Shown here one piece after another: positions 20,786-35,300 of a DNA stretch of 64,000 bases. A program made the translations under genes and the position numbers. Source of the stretch: Jaltomata sinuosa (taxonomy: Eukaryota > Streptophyta > Magnoliopsida > Solanales > Solanaceae); assembly GCA_003996215.1 (NCBI GenBank), contig QJPP01000275.1, forward strand, positions 1 through 64,000, given 5' to 3'. Position 1 is the first letter of the stretch. Each line of letters begins with the position of its first letter. The notes below the pieces were generated by a model that had not been told where the DNA came from, did no database searches, and saw only the letters and a program-made list of their open reading frames with translations.

Positions 20786-22952
20786 GTTAAGTTTAGTGTC
20801 CTTAATATTAGGATACCCTACATAATAGTTCAAACATGGAATCCAAAGCATAAGCAAATGGGTACTACGATTTTTACCTCCAACCTAATATCAAATATTG
20901 ATTGTTTTAATAAATAACATTTGTTTCATAATATAAGTTTACGTATGTAGGTTTTTTATTCGGTCTTTGTTCTTATTCCATAATGCTCGCTCTGTAGCAT
21001 TTGCGTATTGGAGTTCTCCTTTTTTGCTTATAAACTCTTTTATTTATCAAAATCAAAAGATACTTTGTGCATGTATTGAGTTCAATAGAGATCTATATAG
21101 GAGGGAGACATTTTAAAGATGGATGTCTCATTGTCTATAACCATTAGGAGTCGATCCTTAGTGCTATCTTTGTCTAATTGGTTTTGTTTCTTGACAAGGT
21201 TTCTTGATTTTTTGAGGTTATATTTGGTCCCTTTTTTGGTGCAATATATTTGGTATTAAATATTAGGACTTTAATTATACATGAAAATTTTATAATTGAT
21301 TTTTAATGTTCTTAATATTAAAAAATAGTAAATAACAATTTTGTCTATTGAAAGAAGGACAAAAAGTTCAATCAACATTTTTAAGAGCCTTCATGCTTTC
21401 AATATAGTATAGATATAGATTAATCCAAAATGTAAAAAGGAAAAAACAAAAGGATAGATTAGTGATTTACAATATTCTCATACAAGTTTCATAGAGTATA
21501 AGTTTTTCTCCAATTTGCATTTGAAATATCGAACCTTTGTTAGGTAGTGCTTACCATGTGAGATTTTTCGATGGGAATTCAAATTTAGTCAGGTTTCGAT
21601 GTGGGTATCGAACATTAGATAAAAAATCTAAAAAAAAAAAGAAACCAAATCCTATATTACGTTGCAAACTAAATATTACTCCCTCCGTTTTAATTTGTTT
21701 GACCTACTTTCCTTTTTAATCCATTTAAAAAAGAATAATTCTTTTCCTTTTTTAGCAACTCCTTAATTTCAATTTTCCACATGACATATTTAAGACCACA
21801 AAATTAAAGAGCATTTTGATACATTTGACATATCTTTAATTTAAAATCACAAGATTCAAAAGTCTTTCTTATTTGAAAAAAAGGACACCCTGTGGCCACT
21901 CGGCCAAACAAATTCCATCAAAAGTGGCCATTTTAAACTTAAACCATTATATGGCCACTCGGCAAATTTAATTCCACTAAATGGCCACTTTTAAATTTGT
22001 ATAAAATGTGTATAGAAACTGTATAAGTGTTGTACAGAATATGTATATGTATAGGATGTGTATAGAAATTGTATTATTATTGTATAGAATATGTATCTGT
22101 ATGGTATATGTTTAGAAATTGTATCATTATTGTATATAATATGTATATATAAAGAATGTGTATAGAACTTGTATCAATACGTATTATATATGTGTATTAA
22201 TACTCTAGAATACTCAGATAAAAAAATAATTTAAAAAAGCAACAAAAATGAAAAAAAGAGCAAAAAAAGCAGTGTAAAAAATAGGAGTGAAGATTTTTTT
22301 TTTAAAACAAAAAGAGGAACGAATTACAATTAAAAGAGTAAAAGAGTTTTTTTTTTTTTTTTTTCAAAAAAAGAGCTGCAAAAATGCATTGCAGGGAAAA
22401 ACAGAAGCACCATTTTTTTTCTAATAAAAGAGGAGGCAGATCCCGAAATGGCTAGAAATAGGTATTTTTATTCGGCCATTTCATGGCATTATTTTGCATC
22501 GAAGTACTGTTTGTTTTGTTGTCTCTTTTTATTTTGTTAAATTTCGTGATAAATTAAAATAAGCTAAATAAATTGAAACGATGGGAGCATCTTATGAAGA
22601 ATTTTATCTTGAATATTTTATTGTGTTAGAAGTGTGTCTCCCCAAATTTAAATAAAATTTAAAAAGACGGCCAAATAGCTTCTTCAATGAATTCACCCCT
22701 TTGGCCGGTTGCCGTTGCTGTTGCTTTCTGTTTGCCTTACTCTTTTGTCACTTGTCAGTTGTCACAATGTACCTCTTTTCTTTTGGAAACGTGCTCCTTT
22801 TTTCCAGTCGACACTCAGTCTCTCAATTTCAGTGCCACATACTCTAGATCACTCTCTTCTTCCTCACAAACCCCTCACCCCAAAGTAAAACCTCTCTACC
22901 TATACGTACACATCTCTGTATCCAATACCTAATTCTCTTTGCATTGTTCCCC
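20786..22952 (+). other. ISA1 upstream region and 5' leader
   Basis: About 2.2 kb of AT-rich DNA before the ISA1 ATG. Contents: a MITE-like remnant at about 21678-21880 starting CTCCCTCCGTTTTAATTTG, a 50-bp minisatellite (22008-22182), poly-T and poly-A tracts (22300-22430), and a MITE-like end near 22560-22590. About 22740-22950 is C/T-rich and looks like a transcribed 5' UTR. I could not pick a convincing TATA box. Confidence 0.5.
22008..22182. repeat. 50-bp AT-rich minisatellite
   Basis: Units begin at 22008, 22058, 22108 and 22158 (3.5 copies) with the core GTGTATAGAAATTGTAT. It lies about 800 bp upstream of the ISA1 start codon. Confidence 0.85.
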
Positions 22953-23309
22953 ATGGAGTTACTTCATTGCCCTTCGATCTCCTCCTACACACCTAAACTG
23001 TGTTTCCAGAACCATCCTTTTTCGAGGAGAAGCGGTGTAGATTTTGAGAGTATTTGGAGAAAATCGAGGTCTTCAGTGGTGATGGTTGTTAATGCTGCTG
23101 ATAGTGGACGAGGAGGTGTGGCGAAAACTGCGGCAACTGCGGTGGTGGTGGAGAAACCGACGACGGAACGACATCGTTTTGAGGTTCTATCAGGGAAGCC
23201 ATTGCCGTTTGGTGCTACTGCTAGAGACGGCGGTGTGAATTTCGCTGTTTTTTCGAGTAATGCTACCTCTGCTACTCTTTGCTTGATCACTCTTTCCGAT
23301 TTACCTGAG
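22953..23309 (+). CDS. ISA1: ISA1 exon 1 (residues 1-119)
   Basis: The start MELLHCPS is chosen because it opens a Ser/Arg-rich, acid-poor plastid transit peptide; a TTG nine bases upstream is in frame but is not a plant start. The exon ends in the CBM48 domain (GGVNFAVFSSNATSATL). Donor GAG|GTAACA. Confidence 0.95.
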
Positions 23310-26300
23310 GTAACAATATAGTATTAATTTTGTTTTCTTGTATATATTTTTGTTAGAATTTTTCTTTATTTTTTTCCTTGTCTCGAGAAATTCTCCGGTT
23401 CCAAATGTATTCTATGTTATTACTATATCTTTTTTTAAGGTTTATTCCTTTGGTCAATGTAGCTGATGTATGTAGATGTTTACAAACTTCAATGGAAGGA
23501 ATATTTTTTTATCATATCAGCAATTTAAGATTAAAATTAACATTGTTTCTTAGTTCTGCTTCATTCTTATTCAATATTTCTTCTGATATTTGTAGCTTAC
23601 TGGAAGAAATAAGCTACTCCCTGTGTTTCAGTTTGTTTGTTTGGTTTTGACTTGACGTGGAGTTTGAAAAAGTAGAGAAAGACTTTTGAATCTTGTGGTC
23701 TTAAACTAAAAATATGTTGAATTGGTCTTAAACATGCATGTGGAAAGTTGAAATTAAAGAGTTTCTAAAAAAGGAAACACACATTCTTTTCGAAATGGAC
23801 TAAAAAGGGAAGTAAGACAAACAAATTGAAACGGATGGAGTATATAACTGACTGTTTCTTCTGAAGTTCACTTTTTCTTGTAACACTTTTTAAATCCTAA
23901 TTTATAATGGTTGTTTCCATGGTGTCTCATTGAGGATAGTAGTAGTGTAGTACTACTAATAATATTAAAAAATATAGCATTAAAGTTGGAGGGAAGTATT
24001 ATTCCATCAGGAAGTTCACTTTCCTTTTTTCTGATTTTGATGTTTTATGATGTATTATATCGTCTAAATAAAAATGCTTGATCTCTAGCTTAAAGAAGGG
24101 AAAATATTTGTGCGATTGTGTGTGTTATATCGATCAACAACTTTTCAAACCTAAGTCAATCAGGATCGGCTATACAAATCATCTATATCAATTGCTCTTC
24201 AGTCAGGTTCATTTCATTGCAATACTAAATTATTCCCCTTTTAAGACAAATTTTGGGGATTTCCAAATCTCATACTTATCCTACACGGACAACTAGTTTC
24301 ATCCTAACTAGTTTGTTTCACTTATATTGTTCCTTGGATTCCGTTGTGTTCTGCTAAGTCTGCATTAATTTCGAGAGATTTAGGTCTTCTTATAAAACTT
24401 CCGTTTCACTTTAGGCTATGTTATGTTAGTTATTATACTGTGTAGAGTATGAGATATAGAAGGGCTTATAGTGTAAATTCCTCTATAAGATTTCAATATA
24501 TCTGCGCTAAGACATTTTATGGGATTAGTTATAACATATCAGGCGAAAGTTTATAAATATATTCTTCAATACGCTATAGCACATCTGGCTTGTTTGGCTT
24601 GTCATTTTTTCACCTCTTATTCACTCTTGCAGAAGAGAGTGACCGAGCAAATTTTCCTGGATCCTCTAGCTAATAAAACTGGAGATGTCTGGCATGTGTT
24701 CCTTAAGGGAAATTTCGAGAATATGCTTTATGGCTACAAATTTGATGGAAAATTCTGTCCTGAAGAAGGACACTACTTTGACTTTTCGCAGATAGTATTG
24801 GATCCTTATGCCAAGGTCAGATAATTATAAAGTAAGAATGTTTTCTGTCAATATAATGTCTATGCTTTCTTATTCAGACTGTGCTTCGTATTACAAATGA
24901 CCTCTATTTATGCATTTAGCTATTACGTTCTTTTGGGATGCACCGAGTCATTTTTGAATTTCTTCCAGGCTACAGTAAGCAGAGGAGAATATGGTGTATT
25001 AGGGCCAGAGGATGATTGTTGGCCCCCAATGGCTGGCATGGTACCTTCTGCTGCTGATCAGGTAACTAAGTCTCGTAGTGTTCAACATAGTCGAATGTAC
25101 GATATGGTGCTTTCTGTTTTTATGTTTAGTGTTACTTTTCCCCAGAAAACTCTGGGATTGGCCATAAAATGTTGAAATGTCCACAATCACCAAAAAGCAT
25201 CTTCATGCTTGCCTTCCATATAGAAAAGTACTGTGTGGCATCATTACTGCCAACAACTTAGATGTGATATAGGAATATATGGTTTTGTTTGTTCAACATG
25301 TCTATTTTACTGGTTGATCTTTGTTATTTTCAGTTTAATTGGGAAGGAGATCTCCCACTGAAGTTTCCACAGAGAGATCTTGTAATCTATGAAATGCATG
25401 TTCGTGGATTTACAAATCATGAGTCGAGCGAAACAAAATCTCCTGGTACTTACCTTGGTGTTGTGGAGAAACTTGATCACTTGAAGGTGAACACTTGGTT
25501 GTTATAATAATATATGTTATAGCCTGTAAGCTTAGCATATGATCGATCTTTTCAGGATTAAGTTCTAGCTTAACTGACATTGTTAGTTCAAGAACAATTT
25601 GGGAACACCAAAATTTGAGGATGCTTATGCAGTTGTTTTTCCTCTTTCATCTTAGTGAGGGTCTACATTCGTATATTGCATTGCTAGGGTTTTTGGCTTG
25701 ACCTCAGGCCTCAAGGCTCTTTAGCCCACTTTATTGACCACTAGGCCACACCCTTGGGTGCAGATGGCAATTATCTTGTGCAAAATAGAAAAGTGAAGTC
25801 TTGGACGGACATACGTAATATTTTTCCCGCACAAGTGAAAGTGAAGGAGTCAGCTGGTTTTGAGATTTAAAAGTGGTTAATTTCATCGTATTTCTCTGAA
25901 AGATCTTCAACAAGATTGCAAGACCGTGTTACTAGAAATCACAATACAATAATATTTTGTTTGAAAAGATGATTATTGATGAGAATGAAGAGAACAAGTT
26001 GTCCTGAAGCAGAATGATTAATTGATTTACATGTATTATCCTTTTTTCTTGGTAATAAAATTATTTTGGTTTTATGTATTGAATTGTGTTACCATCTCAT
26101 CTATAATTTTGATGTTAGAGAGAGGACACTTTAGTTTTTTTATTTAGGTCCATAATACACACCCTCATGTGTTGACTTAATTCTTTTTCTTGGGCCAAGC
26201 ATGTGGATATACTTTTCATGGATGAGTGACGGTGAGGCTCGAACTTAGGGCTCTGTCTGCGCTAATACCATGTCGAATTGAGACCATCTTATCTAAAACA

Positions 26301-29300
26301 TTAAGTTTTAAGAGAGGAGACACTTTATTTATCTGTTTAGGCCCATAACAATAAAAAAATTTAAACTGAAGTGCAAGAAGCTATAGAAATAATTAGGAAA
26401 GCATACCTTAGGGAAGAAATCTTCACTTAGGGGGTAAGGCTAGAAGAATTATGACCTATTTGGGGAAGATGAAAAGGGGTGGGTACTAGATAGAAGTTAG
26501 ACTTGTAACTGTTATAAAGAGACAAGGAATTGTAATGGAGCATCTTGACGGAAGGCAATGAAATATTACCTAGTTGGGTTGCATCAGATAAATGTAAGCA
26601 TGTAAGAAATGCTTCTGAAAGTCTCAAAATTATGAAAGATATCCAACTATTTTAGAAGTGCAAAATTACTCGTGCCATTCAAGAAAACAAATCTGCTTAT
26701 GGCTATTGGCTGGAGATCTCTGAGATTGATTAACTAGGCCAAATTACTTTATCAAAAAAAGAAAAGGCTAAAACAATGAGAATGCCAGATTGCTGCTTCA
26801 TTTTGGGTGCTATATTAATAAGCTCAACAAAATAAAGCAGTACCAAGGGGTGTTGTCTAAAGTGGAAAGGGTCAAAGCCCAAGGTCTGGTAGGGAAAGCA
26901 CGAAACTGTGCAAGCTCTAATACTTTCCAATACATTTAATATGCCATTTCTTGAATTTCGGAGTTCATTATAGAAGTTGTCAGAATCTGACTCTGAAAAG
27001 TTGTATAATTGGTTATCTGGTGGCTGTGTTAGAGTTTGCCTTAATTTAGGTTGAGAATAACTAGATAGCAGCAGAAGTTATTATTGCTTGCTGGTAGATT
27101 ATCTGTGTGTAAAAATATAAGTGAAAGTATAAAATTTTTCCAACAGAAATGCATATGAATGAAACTCTTAAAGTTGTTGGGATGATAGCAGAAACTTAGG
27201 AGTCTTGGAACAGCCATATTTTTTATATTTCTACCTCGTTGAATTTAATGGTGGCCTTTCAATAACTTCGTTACATTACAGACTAACTCGACCATAAAGC
27301 TTTGTTCCGTGACTGTCAATTTCACTGCTTTAGATTTTGGAACTTCAGCAGCTTTCCTATGATGTGATATAGAATAATTTATTTGTTGTGCATCTTAAGA
27401 GGATTCCATATTCTGCAGGAACTTGGTGTCAACTGTATAGAGCTAATGCCCTGCCACGAGTTCAATGAGCTGGAGTACTATAGTTATAACTCTGTATTGG
27501 GAGACTACAAGTAAATCCCATCTTTATTTGCAAAGAGTGACTTTCATGCTTTGAAATTATTGATCTAGGAACATTATAGAAGTTTAACTTGTAAGACCGC
27601 TCATATTTTATCACACATTTGATATATGAAACGGAAATGATTAAGAATTTGAATTTCAGGTTAATAACTCTCACTTGGATGAATTACTTGCATTTCAGTT
27701 CTAAATATGGTATTCTGATTATCTTATGGCATGCTTGAGAAATTTTCTAAAGGGCAGCCCAGTGCACTAAAGCTCCTATGCGTGGGGTCCGGGGAAAAAA
27801 GCAGTCACTTGGTCTAGCGATAGTGAAGGAACTCGCTTGAGGGATCTTCTAAATTCATAAAATCTTGGAATAAGAGTGTTTCGTTTTGCCTGTCTAACTT
27901 TGCATGTTTAACCTTTTCTGTCAGCAAATTTACTTTGTCTTTGTCCAAAGAAGTCAGAATAGTCTTAGGTTCAGAAAATAACCTCCCACTCAGCTACCTA
28001 GAAATATTTCAACTGAATTAGAATTGGGAGGACCTTAGATTATATCCCACTTTGATGATTCAAGTTTTGCATGCAGAAGCCTGCTGCTGTGTGGACTATG
28101 TTTTGCCTCTAGTTTCATTGCTTTGTGGCAAAACCAGTCCAGGTAACCATAAGTTGAATGAATGTTAATTTAACACATAAGTGAGGCTGAACCAGTAGTG
28201 ATAGGAGGTGGTTATTTTTTCCTACTTCTTCAAGTACAACAACAACAACATACCCAATATAATCGGACAAGTGGGGTATGGGGAGGGTGGGGTCAGACCT
28301 TACCCCCCTAACCTTTGGGTAGAGGACTCCAAATGTAACTAACTGATGCTGTTCCCTATTTTGATTCCGGGAGGGGGTTCTTTTATTTCTTTTTTCTTTG
28401 GAGGTGGGGAGGGTGGTATGATGATTCTGAAATTAAACTAATTGATGCTGTTCCCAATCCCAATTATTGACATAATGCCCTAGCTGGGTGTAGTTGATGT
28501 GACAAGTCTTAAGAATCTCTTCACGCTTACCATCCAAATATTGCTAGATGGCTCAGAAAGGTAAAAGTCAAAAGGGACAAGTTGAAGAGAGATTCTATGA
28601 GAAGAGTAGAGAGTATACTTTCAAAAATCCTCTAACAATAATGTGCAATGATCGCCAGAATGTCCTTGCATGCAAGGATTGCGGACAGTTGATTTGATTG
28701 TCTCTTTTTCATTGAGCTCATATCTGAGATTTGAACCTGATTTTTCTGCATAGAATAAAGTGCGATAATGATGCTAAGCTCATATAGTCAGACACTTACA
28801 TTTAGAGATATTTTAGGCTTAATAAGTCAATACTACTGAACACGGCATAATTGACATCCAAACGTGTTCAGTGTGTCAAAGCTGCTTGTAGATGACTTGA
28901 TAGTAGATGCACAATGCTAATTATATCTCTTTAGTTAGTGGTATATATCCTTGACAGTATTTGCTTGAAGATATTAACAACTGCATGAAAATAGGCAAAA
29001 CTCAAAAATGTTGGATCTATGGTCAATTTTGGTCTTATGGGATATTTATATTTCTAGGTTTAACTTTTGGGGCTATTCTACTGTAAATTTCTTTTCTCCA
29101 ATCGGAAGATACTCATCTGCTGGTCTAAGTAATTGCGGCCTCGGTGCAATAAACGAATTTAAGTATCTTGTCAAGGAAGCTCATAAACGTGGAATCGAGG
29201 TGACTAATTTGTTGAGAAAACTATGAGTTTGTTCTCCAAATTTTGGTATATTCTCTTCTGATTGTTCATTGGCAGGTTATCATGGATGTTGTTTTCAATC

Positions 29301-32300
29301 ACACTGCTGAAGGAAATGAAAATGGTCCCATAGTATCATTTAGAGGCATTGACAACAGTGTGTTTTATATGCTAGCTCCTAAGGTAAGTTTGTCGCTAAT
29401 CCATGCACGTTTCTATTGTTGGTTTTAGTTTTTTGACTCTTAAGAAGAAGTCCGGCGTCTAATTTGAAGTTCCATATATGGACTCATTTGCTTTCTTTTC
29501 AGAATTTATCATTGTGAAGTTGCTCGACTGTTACGAATTGATTAGTTCTTCGGATCATGGAAATATCCTTTTTTTTCTATTTTAAGATAATTAGACCATG
29601 CAATTGCTTTTACTAAAAAACAAAAAAATAATAATTAAACCCTGCAGTGGATCCTCCACCTTAAGCTTATTATGTTGTCTATATCACACACCATCAAAAT
29701 CATAACAGTGAAATTGTTAAGTTGTATGGCTTCATTTTTTATGACTGTAAGCACTTTGCTGACGGTAAATGCGGTGCAGACGAGCAGAAACATACTCGTC
29801 AGCAATGAGCCATGCCTTTCAATCATGTTTCCCTGGTGAATCACTAAAATGGAGAGATTTTCTGCCCAATGAATAAACTCAAAACATAAAATCTTGTGTT
29901 ATGGCTTCTAACAAAAGTCATACCATAATACTCATGCGTGCTTGTAATTTGCTGATACTGTGTAGCTTCTTTCTGGTTGATGCTTTTCTATAAAGAATAG
30001 GGACTCACAAGATACGGTATTCGTGTATATTTTCTTGTTATACTCATTCCGAGGTTGTTGGTAGAGAATATGTATCTATAAAAGGTTCTAGAATGTGAAC
30101 CAAGTTATATTTTTTTTCGTTCTTTTTTTGTATAAGGGTATGTGACAATGTTGTATTTGGAAAAGCAATCTACTTTTTGAACATTATTAAACATCTTCTT
30201 ACTTCTAGTTCACTTCATTAAAAAAGGAAAGTCTTATTTGCTGAAAGAATGTAGAATTATCCTATGGAAACATGGACGTTAACTCTATAACTCCAACTTA
30301 AAAATATATCTCATGGCTTTGCAGGGAGAATTTTACAACTACTCAGGATGTGGAAACACCTTCAACTGTAATCATCCCATTGTACGTCAATTTATAGTGG
30401 ATTGCTTGAGGTGAGTTAGATTCAAAATGTCATGTGCTGAATGTCAGTGTACTTTCTAGTTGTTGTTGGTCGGTGAAAATCTTATCCTGCTTAGCCATAC
30501 CTCAGAAAGATCTCATGGTAAAATAATCATGCAGCAGTTCTGTTAAGACTAGTAAATAAATAAATAAAAATGTTCCATGGCCAACATCTTAAGCTTTTAG
30601 ATGAGATGTGGCACCAGATAGAGATCCTCTTCTCAACTGGAACTGCCACCAATTGTCAAATATTTCTTCAGGCTTTCCCGAGGAAGCTAATCAGGCCTGC
30701 ATATAAAGGGTTATATTAAATATTACTCTAAATAAATTAAATGATCTAGCACCTAAAGGTGTGGCCTAGTGGTCACTAAAGTGGGTTGAACCATGTGGTC
30801 TCAGGATCAATTCCCAGCGGAGGCAAGAACACTAAGTGGTTTCTTCACCTCTTTTCAAATCTTGGTGGACAGAGTTACCCCGTAGCTGTGTTGGTGGGAG
30901 GTAGCAGATACCCGTGGAACTAGTCGAGGTGTGTGCAAGCTAACCCGCGCACCACGGTAATCAAAAAAGAGAATTTAAATGACCTATCTTTAACAAGTTA
31001 AGTTCCTAGATTAGATGACTGCACAATTCAGTATATACCATAGCAAGGAGTAGTATGAATCATTTTACTAAAGATCATGTATACTGACCTTCCCTTCGTC
31101 TACCTTCTGGCGGACTAGGCTTTACATCCTCCCTCCTAGGAAATTGCTCATCTTTTATTATTTTCTCTTAACTCTTTTTTGTTTAGCAAATATTTTTTTT
31201 AATTAAAATGGAACACAAACACATTATAGCCACTGTTGTTACAATGAGTACGACTCATTTTCTTGACCAGGCAATGGTAATTCACATCTTGATTAAATAA
31301 CTTCTTTTGCAATTCATTGGATTTAACCAGTATTCTGTTGCAATTTGTATCACTTAACTGAAATTTGAAGGATAGAGCATTTTGTGCCTGTGAAGAAACT
31401 TGATGAAGCTACAAAAGAAAATAATTAAGTTGTGTTCAGTGCCTGTGTTTTCTGCTTTTTGTTTAAAGAAAACATCGTCTTTAAACCATTTGTAAGATGA
31501 GGCTTCCTTAAGATTTTCACAAGTTAACTAAAGAATATTTTGTTAGTTCTTCAGTTTTATCTAGTGTCTGCATCTCATCTTCAGTCTAATTTTGTAGTCT
31601 AAGTGGGATTTCCTAGATGAACTTCTCTGCTATTTGAAGGCTCAAATTTCTGTGTTTTCAATGCATGGAGTTTCCTTTGAAGTCTATATCCTGCATATGA
31701 GTTACAAATTTGGTGCTCTAACCATGAAATGTCCTATGTTGATAATAATAGAAAAGGTGTACTTTGATCTATTGACAGATATTGGGTTACTGAAATGCAC
31801 GTAGATGGCTTCCGCTTTGATCTTGCTTCTATCCTTACAAGAAGTAGCAGGTACTAATGAATAGCCTCATAATTCTTGTCCTGGCTGAATGTTGTTGAAA
31901 AATAAGCTTTTTCTATTTGTCTTTTCAGCTCGTGGGATGCTGTAAATGTCTATGGAAATTCAACTGACGGTGACGTGATCACCACAGGCACTCCCCTCAC
32001 AAGTCCACCATTGATTGATATGATTAGCAATGATCCAATACTTCATGGAGTAAAGGTATTTAAGTTTATTTCTGTGTTCCTTTGAGAAAGTAACTTGAAT
32101 TCCCCTTTTCCTTTAGGAGAAGGACTTATATCTTTTACTTTTGCAACTGTTGGTGGCACCTGAGTTTTGCCATTTTCCTTTTCTTTGGGTGATAAGATGG
32201 CTAAACTTTCCTCTTCATAACAGCTTATAGCTGAAGCGTGGGATTGTGGAGGCCTTTACCAAGTTGGCATGTTTCCGCACTGGGGTATCTGGTCGGAGTG

Positions 32301-35300
32301 GAATGGAAAGGTCAGTTTGGAGACATTTTTGGTAACTATCTTCATTTCAGGTTGTTCGCGTTTAGGATATGAGAACACAGACAAATGGAAAGATAAATTA
32401 AAGTATTAGAGGTCATCTCATTTGGTTAGTATAGCTTCATGGATACTAAGTAGAGTTTGAGCTGTTTCTTCTTGGATTCCCTTCTCATGAACTGGAACAT
32501 TATAACGTTCTGATAATACCATCTAATTCGTGGAGTCTCTTATGCAAAAGGAGGTGCAGGAATAATGACTCTTGAGAGTAAGATTCTTGCTCTTGCTCTG
32601 TAATTATGAGCTTCACTCTGATCTTCTTCAACTCCAGAATATCCACAGAAAGAGCTGACGCGAAGAGGAAAAGTATTTTATACTCTGCAGGTAGGATTAG
32701 AGTGGATTGGACCTGAATAGAGCGAAATGGATATAGAGGATAGCCCCAACTATTTTGGAAATGATTTGACATACTATAGAAGAATAGGTAACAATTGAAA
32801 TTACTCTGTTTCTCTGTTCGCGAGCTGAAGACATCTAATATTGGGGGGGGGGGGTGTTAAATATTACTTAAATCAGATACATTTTTCTAGCATCCAAGGG
32901 TGTAGCCAAGTGGTCAATGAAGTGGTTGAGAACCATGAGGTTTCAGGTTCAAATCCCAGTGAGACAAAAAACACTAGTGATTTCTTCTCATCTGTCCTAG
33001 CCTTGGTGGACAGAGTTACCTGGTAGCAGGCAAAAGTCGACTGGATAAAGAACGTCTATTATAAATAGGACTCATTGTAGGCATTAAACTATTAGAAAAT
33101 GATTGCCTATGAGGAGTATAACTATTATCAGAAAACTGAATACAAACCCTTCCATCGGGATTTTGCGAAATATGAGAATAATCAGAATTGGTAACCGCAT
33201 TAGTTACTTGACTTGGGGATATGACCGAATTTAGAGTCCATGTAGTTGGGAAATCAATTTCTTCCCACTTAATAGGTCTCCTGGTGGTGACCTTGGACCT
33301 TGCAAAATTGGTTTCCACCGATATAGTTTGATCAGATGTATCGTATAACTTACATCTTGGATTTAAAGTAGATAATAATTTAAAATAAATTCTATAAGAT
33401 AAACTTATAAGTTCTGAACCAGACACGTAATTATAACCATGTGTTTTAACATTTAATGTTAACTCGTCCTACTCCTCAAGATGGTTTGATAGAGGAACGA
33501 GATTGGAATCAGACGAATACTTCTTATAGTGGTTCCGAAATTTATGAACGGAATCTTGTTGGTTTGACTGATAGACAATTAACAATTTTGGTTCATAGAA
33601 TGCTTATGTATGCAACTATCTGTAAAAGTGTTAAAAATACAGATAGAACTATTTGCAAAATGATTATTGCTGGTTTTACTGGCCAACTTCGAGGCTGGTG
33701 GGATAACTATTTGAGTATTGATGAGAAAGCTTCAATCATAAATGTTGTGGCTACTGATGATGGTGTTGATAACTTAGGCATGGCTCTAATAAAAAATAGA
33801 GAAGATGCTGTTTATACCTTTGTTCTCACCATATTAGAACATTTTAATGGTAGATTTACCAATCAGTATGAGACTGTTCGTACCCTCCTTAATGGTCTAA
33901 GATGTCAGACCTTATCTAATTTTAGGTGGTATAAAGATACCTTTATGAGCCGGGTGATGGAATTACCCGAAAATAAGTTTGAACATTGGAAAGCTAAGTT
34001 CATAGATGGCCTTCCCTCCTTATTTGCTGAAAGAGTTAGAAAAACTCTGAGGGGTAGTCACGGTGAAATTCCTTATAAGGATTATACTTATGGTAAGCTT
34101 GTAGGGGCTTGCACGCAAGAGGGATTAATCTTGTGTAATGAATTACTTTTGTCCAGGCAACTTAAGATGGATAAGCTTAAAGAAAGATCTCAGCTAGGAG
34201 ACTTTTGTACCCAATTCGGTTTACCTGAACCTTCTGCTAATAGCAAGAACAAGAGCAAGTATTATAAGTCCTGTAGAACCGAAGGATCCCACAAGAAAAG
34301 GAGATCTAGACGTAGGACTAAGGAAGAACGTGAAGATAGAAAAAGCTTTCGTAAGTCTACGAGATTTACCAAAGGTCGATCTAGAAGAGATCTATCCAAA
34401 ATCAAGTGTTATACATGTGGAAAACTGGGCCACATAGCACCAAATTGTAAGTTGAATAAGTTGAAAACTTTAGAACTAGATAGCGAGACTTATGATAAAG
34501 TTTATGGTTTGTTATACACCTCAAGTTCTGAAGATGATTATTACTCTCATTCTGATTCTGATATTGAACTGCTTGATTTATCTGATAGTGATAAAAATAC
34601 TGATAGCCCTTGCGCCACTTGCCAAGGTAATAATTGCAATTGTGATGATGATGAAATTTATAAACTGCAATCGCAATTTCAGGATTTCAATATTAACACG
34701 ATCACCTCTGATAATGTGATTGAGATTTTGAAAGAAATTACTGATAATAAGCTTCTTTAAAAGATTATCAATCTAGCTACTGCAAATGAGGCTAGTTCAA
34801 GTTCTTCAAAACCTTTTGAGAATAAGAAGAATGATTTTGAATACTCTGCACCATATTCTTTAAAGGAGGTTGATAACCGTCTCATGATGAACAATACTTT
34901 TACCGAAAGAGATTCTTCTTTTGATGATTTAAAAAATGAAATTGAGAATTTAAAAAGGGAGATTAAATCTCTTAAACAGAATCAGTTGATTTGTGACCAT
35001 AGAATTACTCAGATAGAGATAAATAATTCTGTCTACCAAAAACAATCATATGTTTTCTAATGACAAAGGTATTCCTGAAAAAAGGGAAGACTGTTAATCT
35101 TGACCCTAAAAATGATATGTTTTTAGGAATGATGCAAATTATTACTGCCCATAAATGGTACGTTAAATGTACTATTTTAATCGATAAAAGTTTTTCGATT
35201 TCTAACATTGTCATGATTGATAGTGGTGCTGATGTTAGTTGTATTCAGGAAGGCTTAGTGCCTACAAAATACTTTCAAAAAACTTCTCATATGGTTAAGT

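Noticed and set aside
22687..22932. 81-codon ORF just upstream of the ISA1 ATG
   Set aside because: It lies in the C/T-rich presumed 5' UTR, with biased composition and no known domain; ends 20 bases before the ISA1 ATG. Perhaps a translated uORF, but nothing supports a protein.
22600..22950. TATA box for ISA1
   Set aside because: Several AT-rich words exist (for example near 22650) but none stands at a convincing distance from a defined start; not called.
30751..30850. Possible tRNA gene
   Set aside because: A- and B-box-like words belong to the TS SINE head; the sequence continues into the SINE body and cannot fold as a full cloverleaf.
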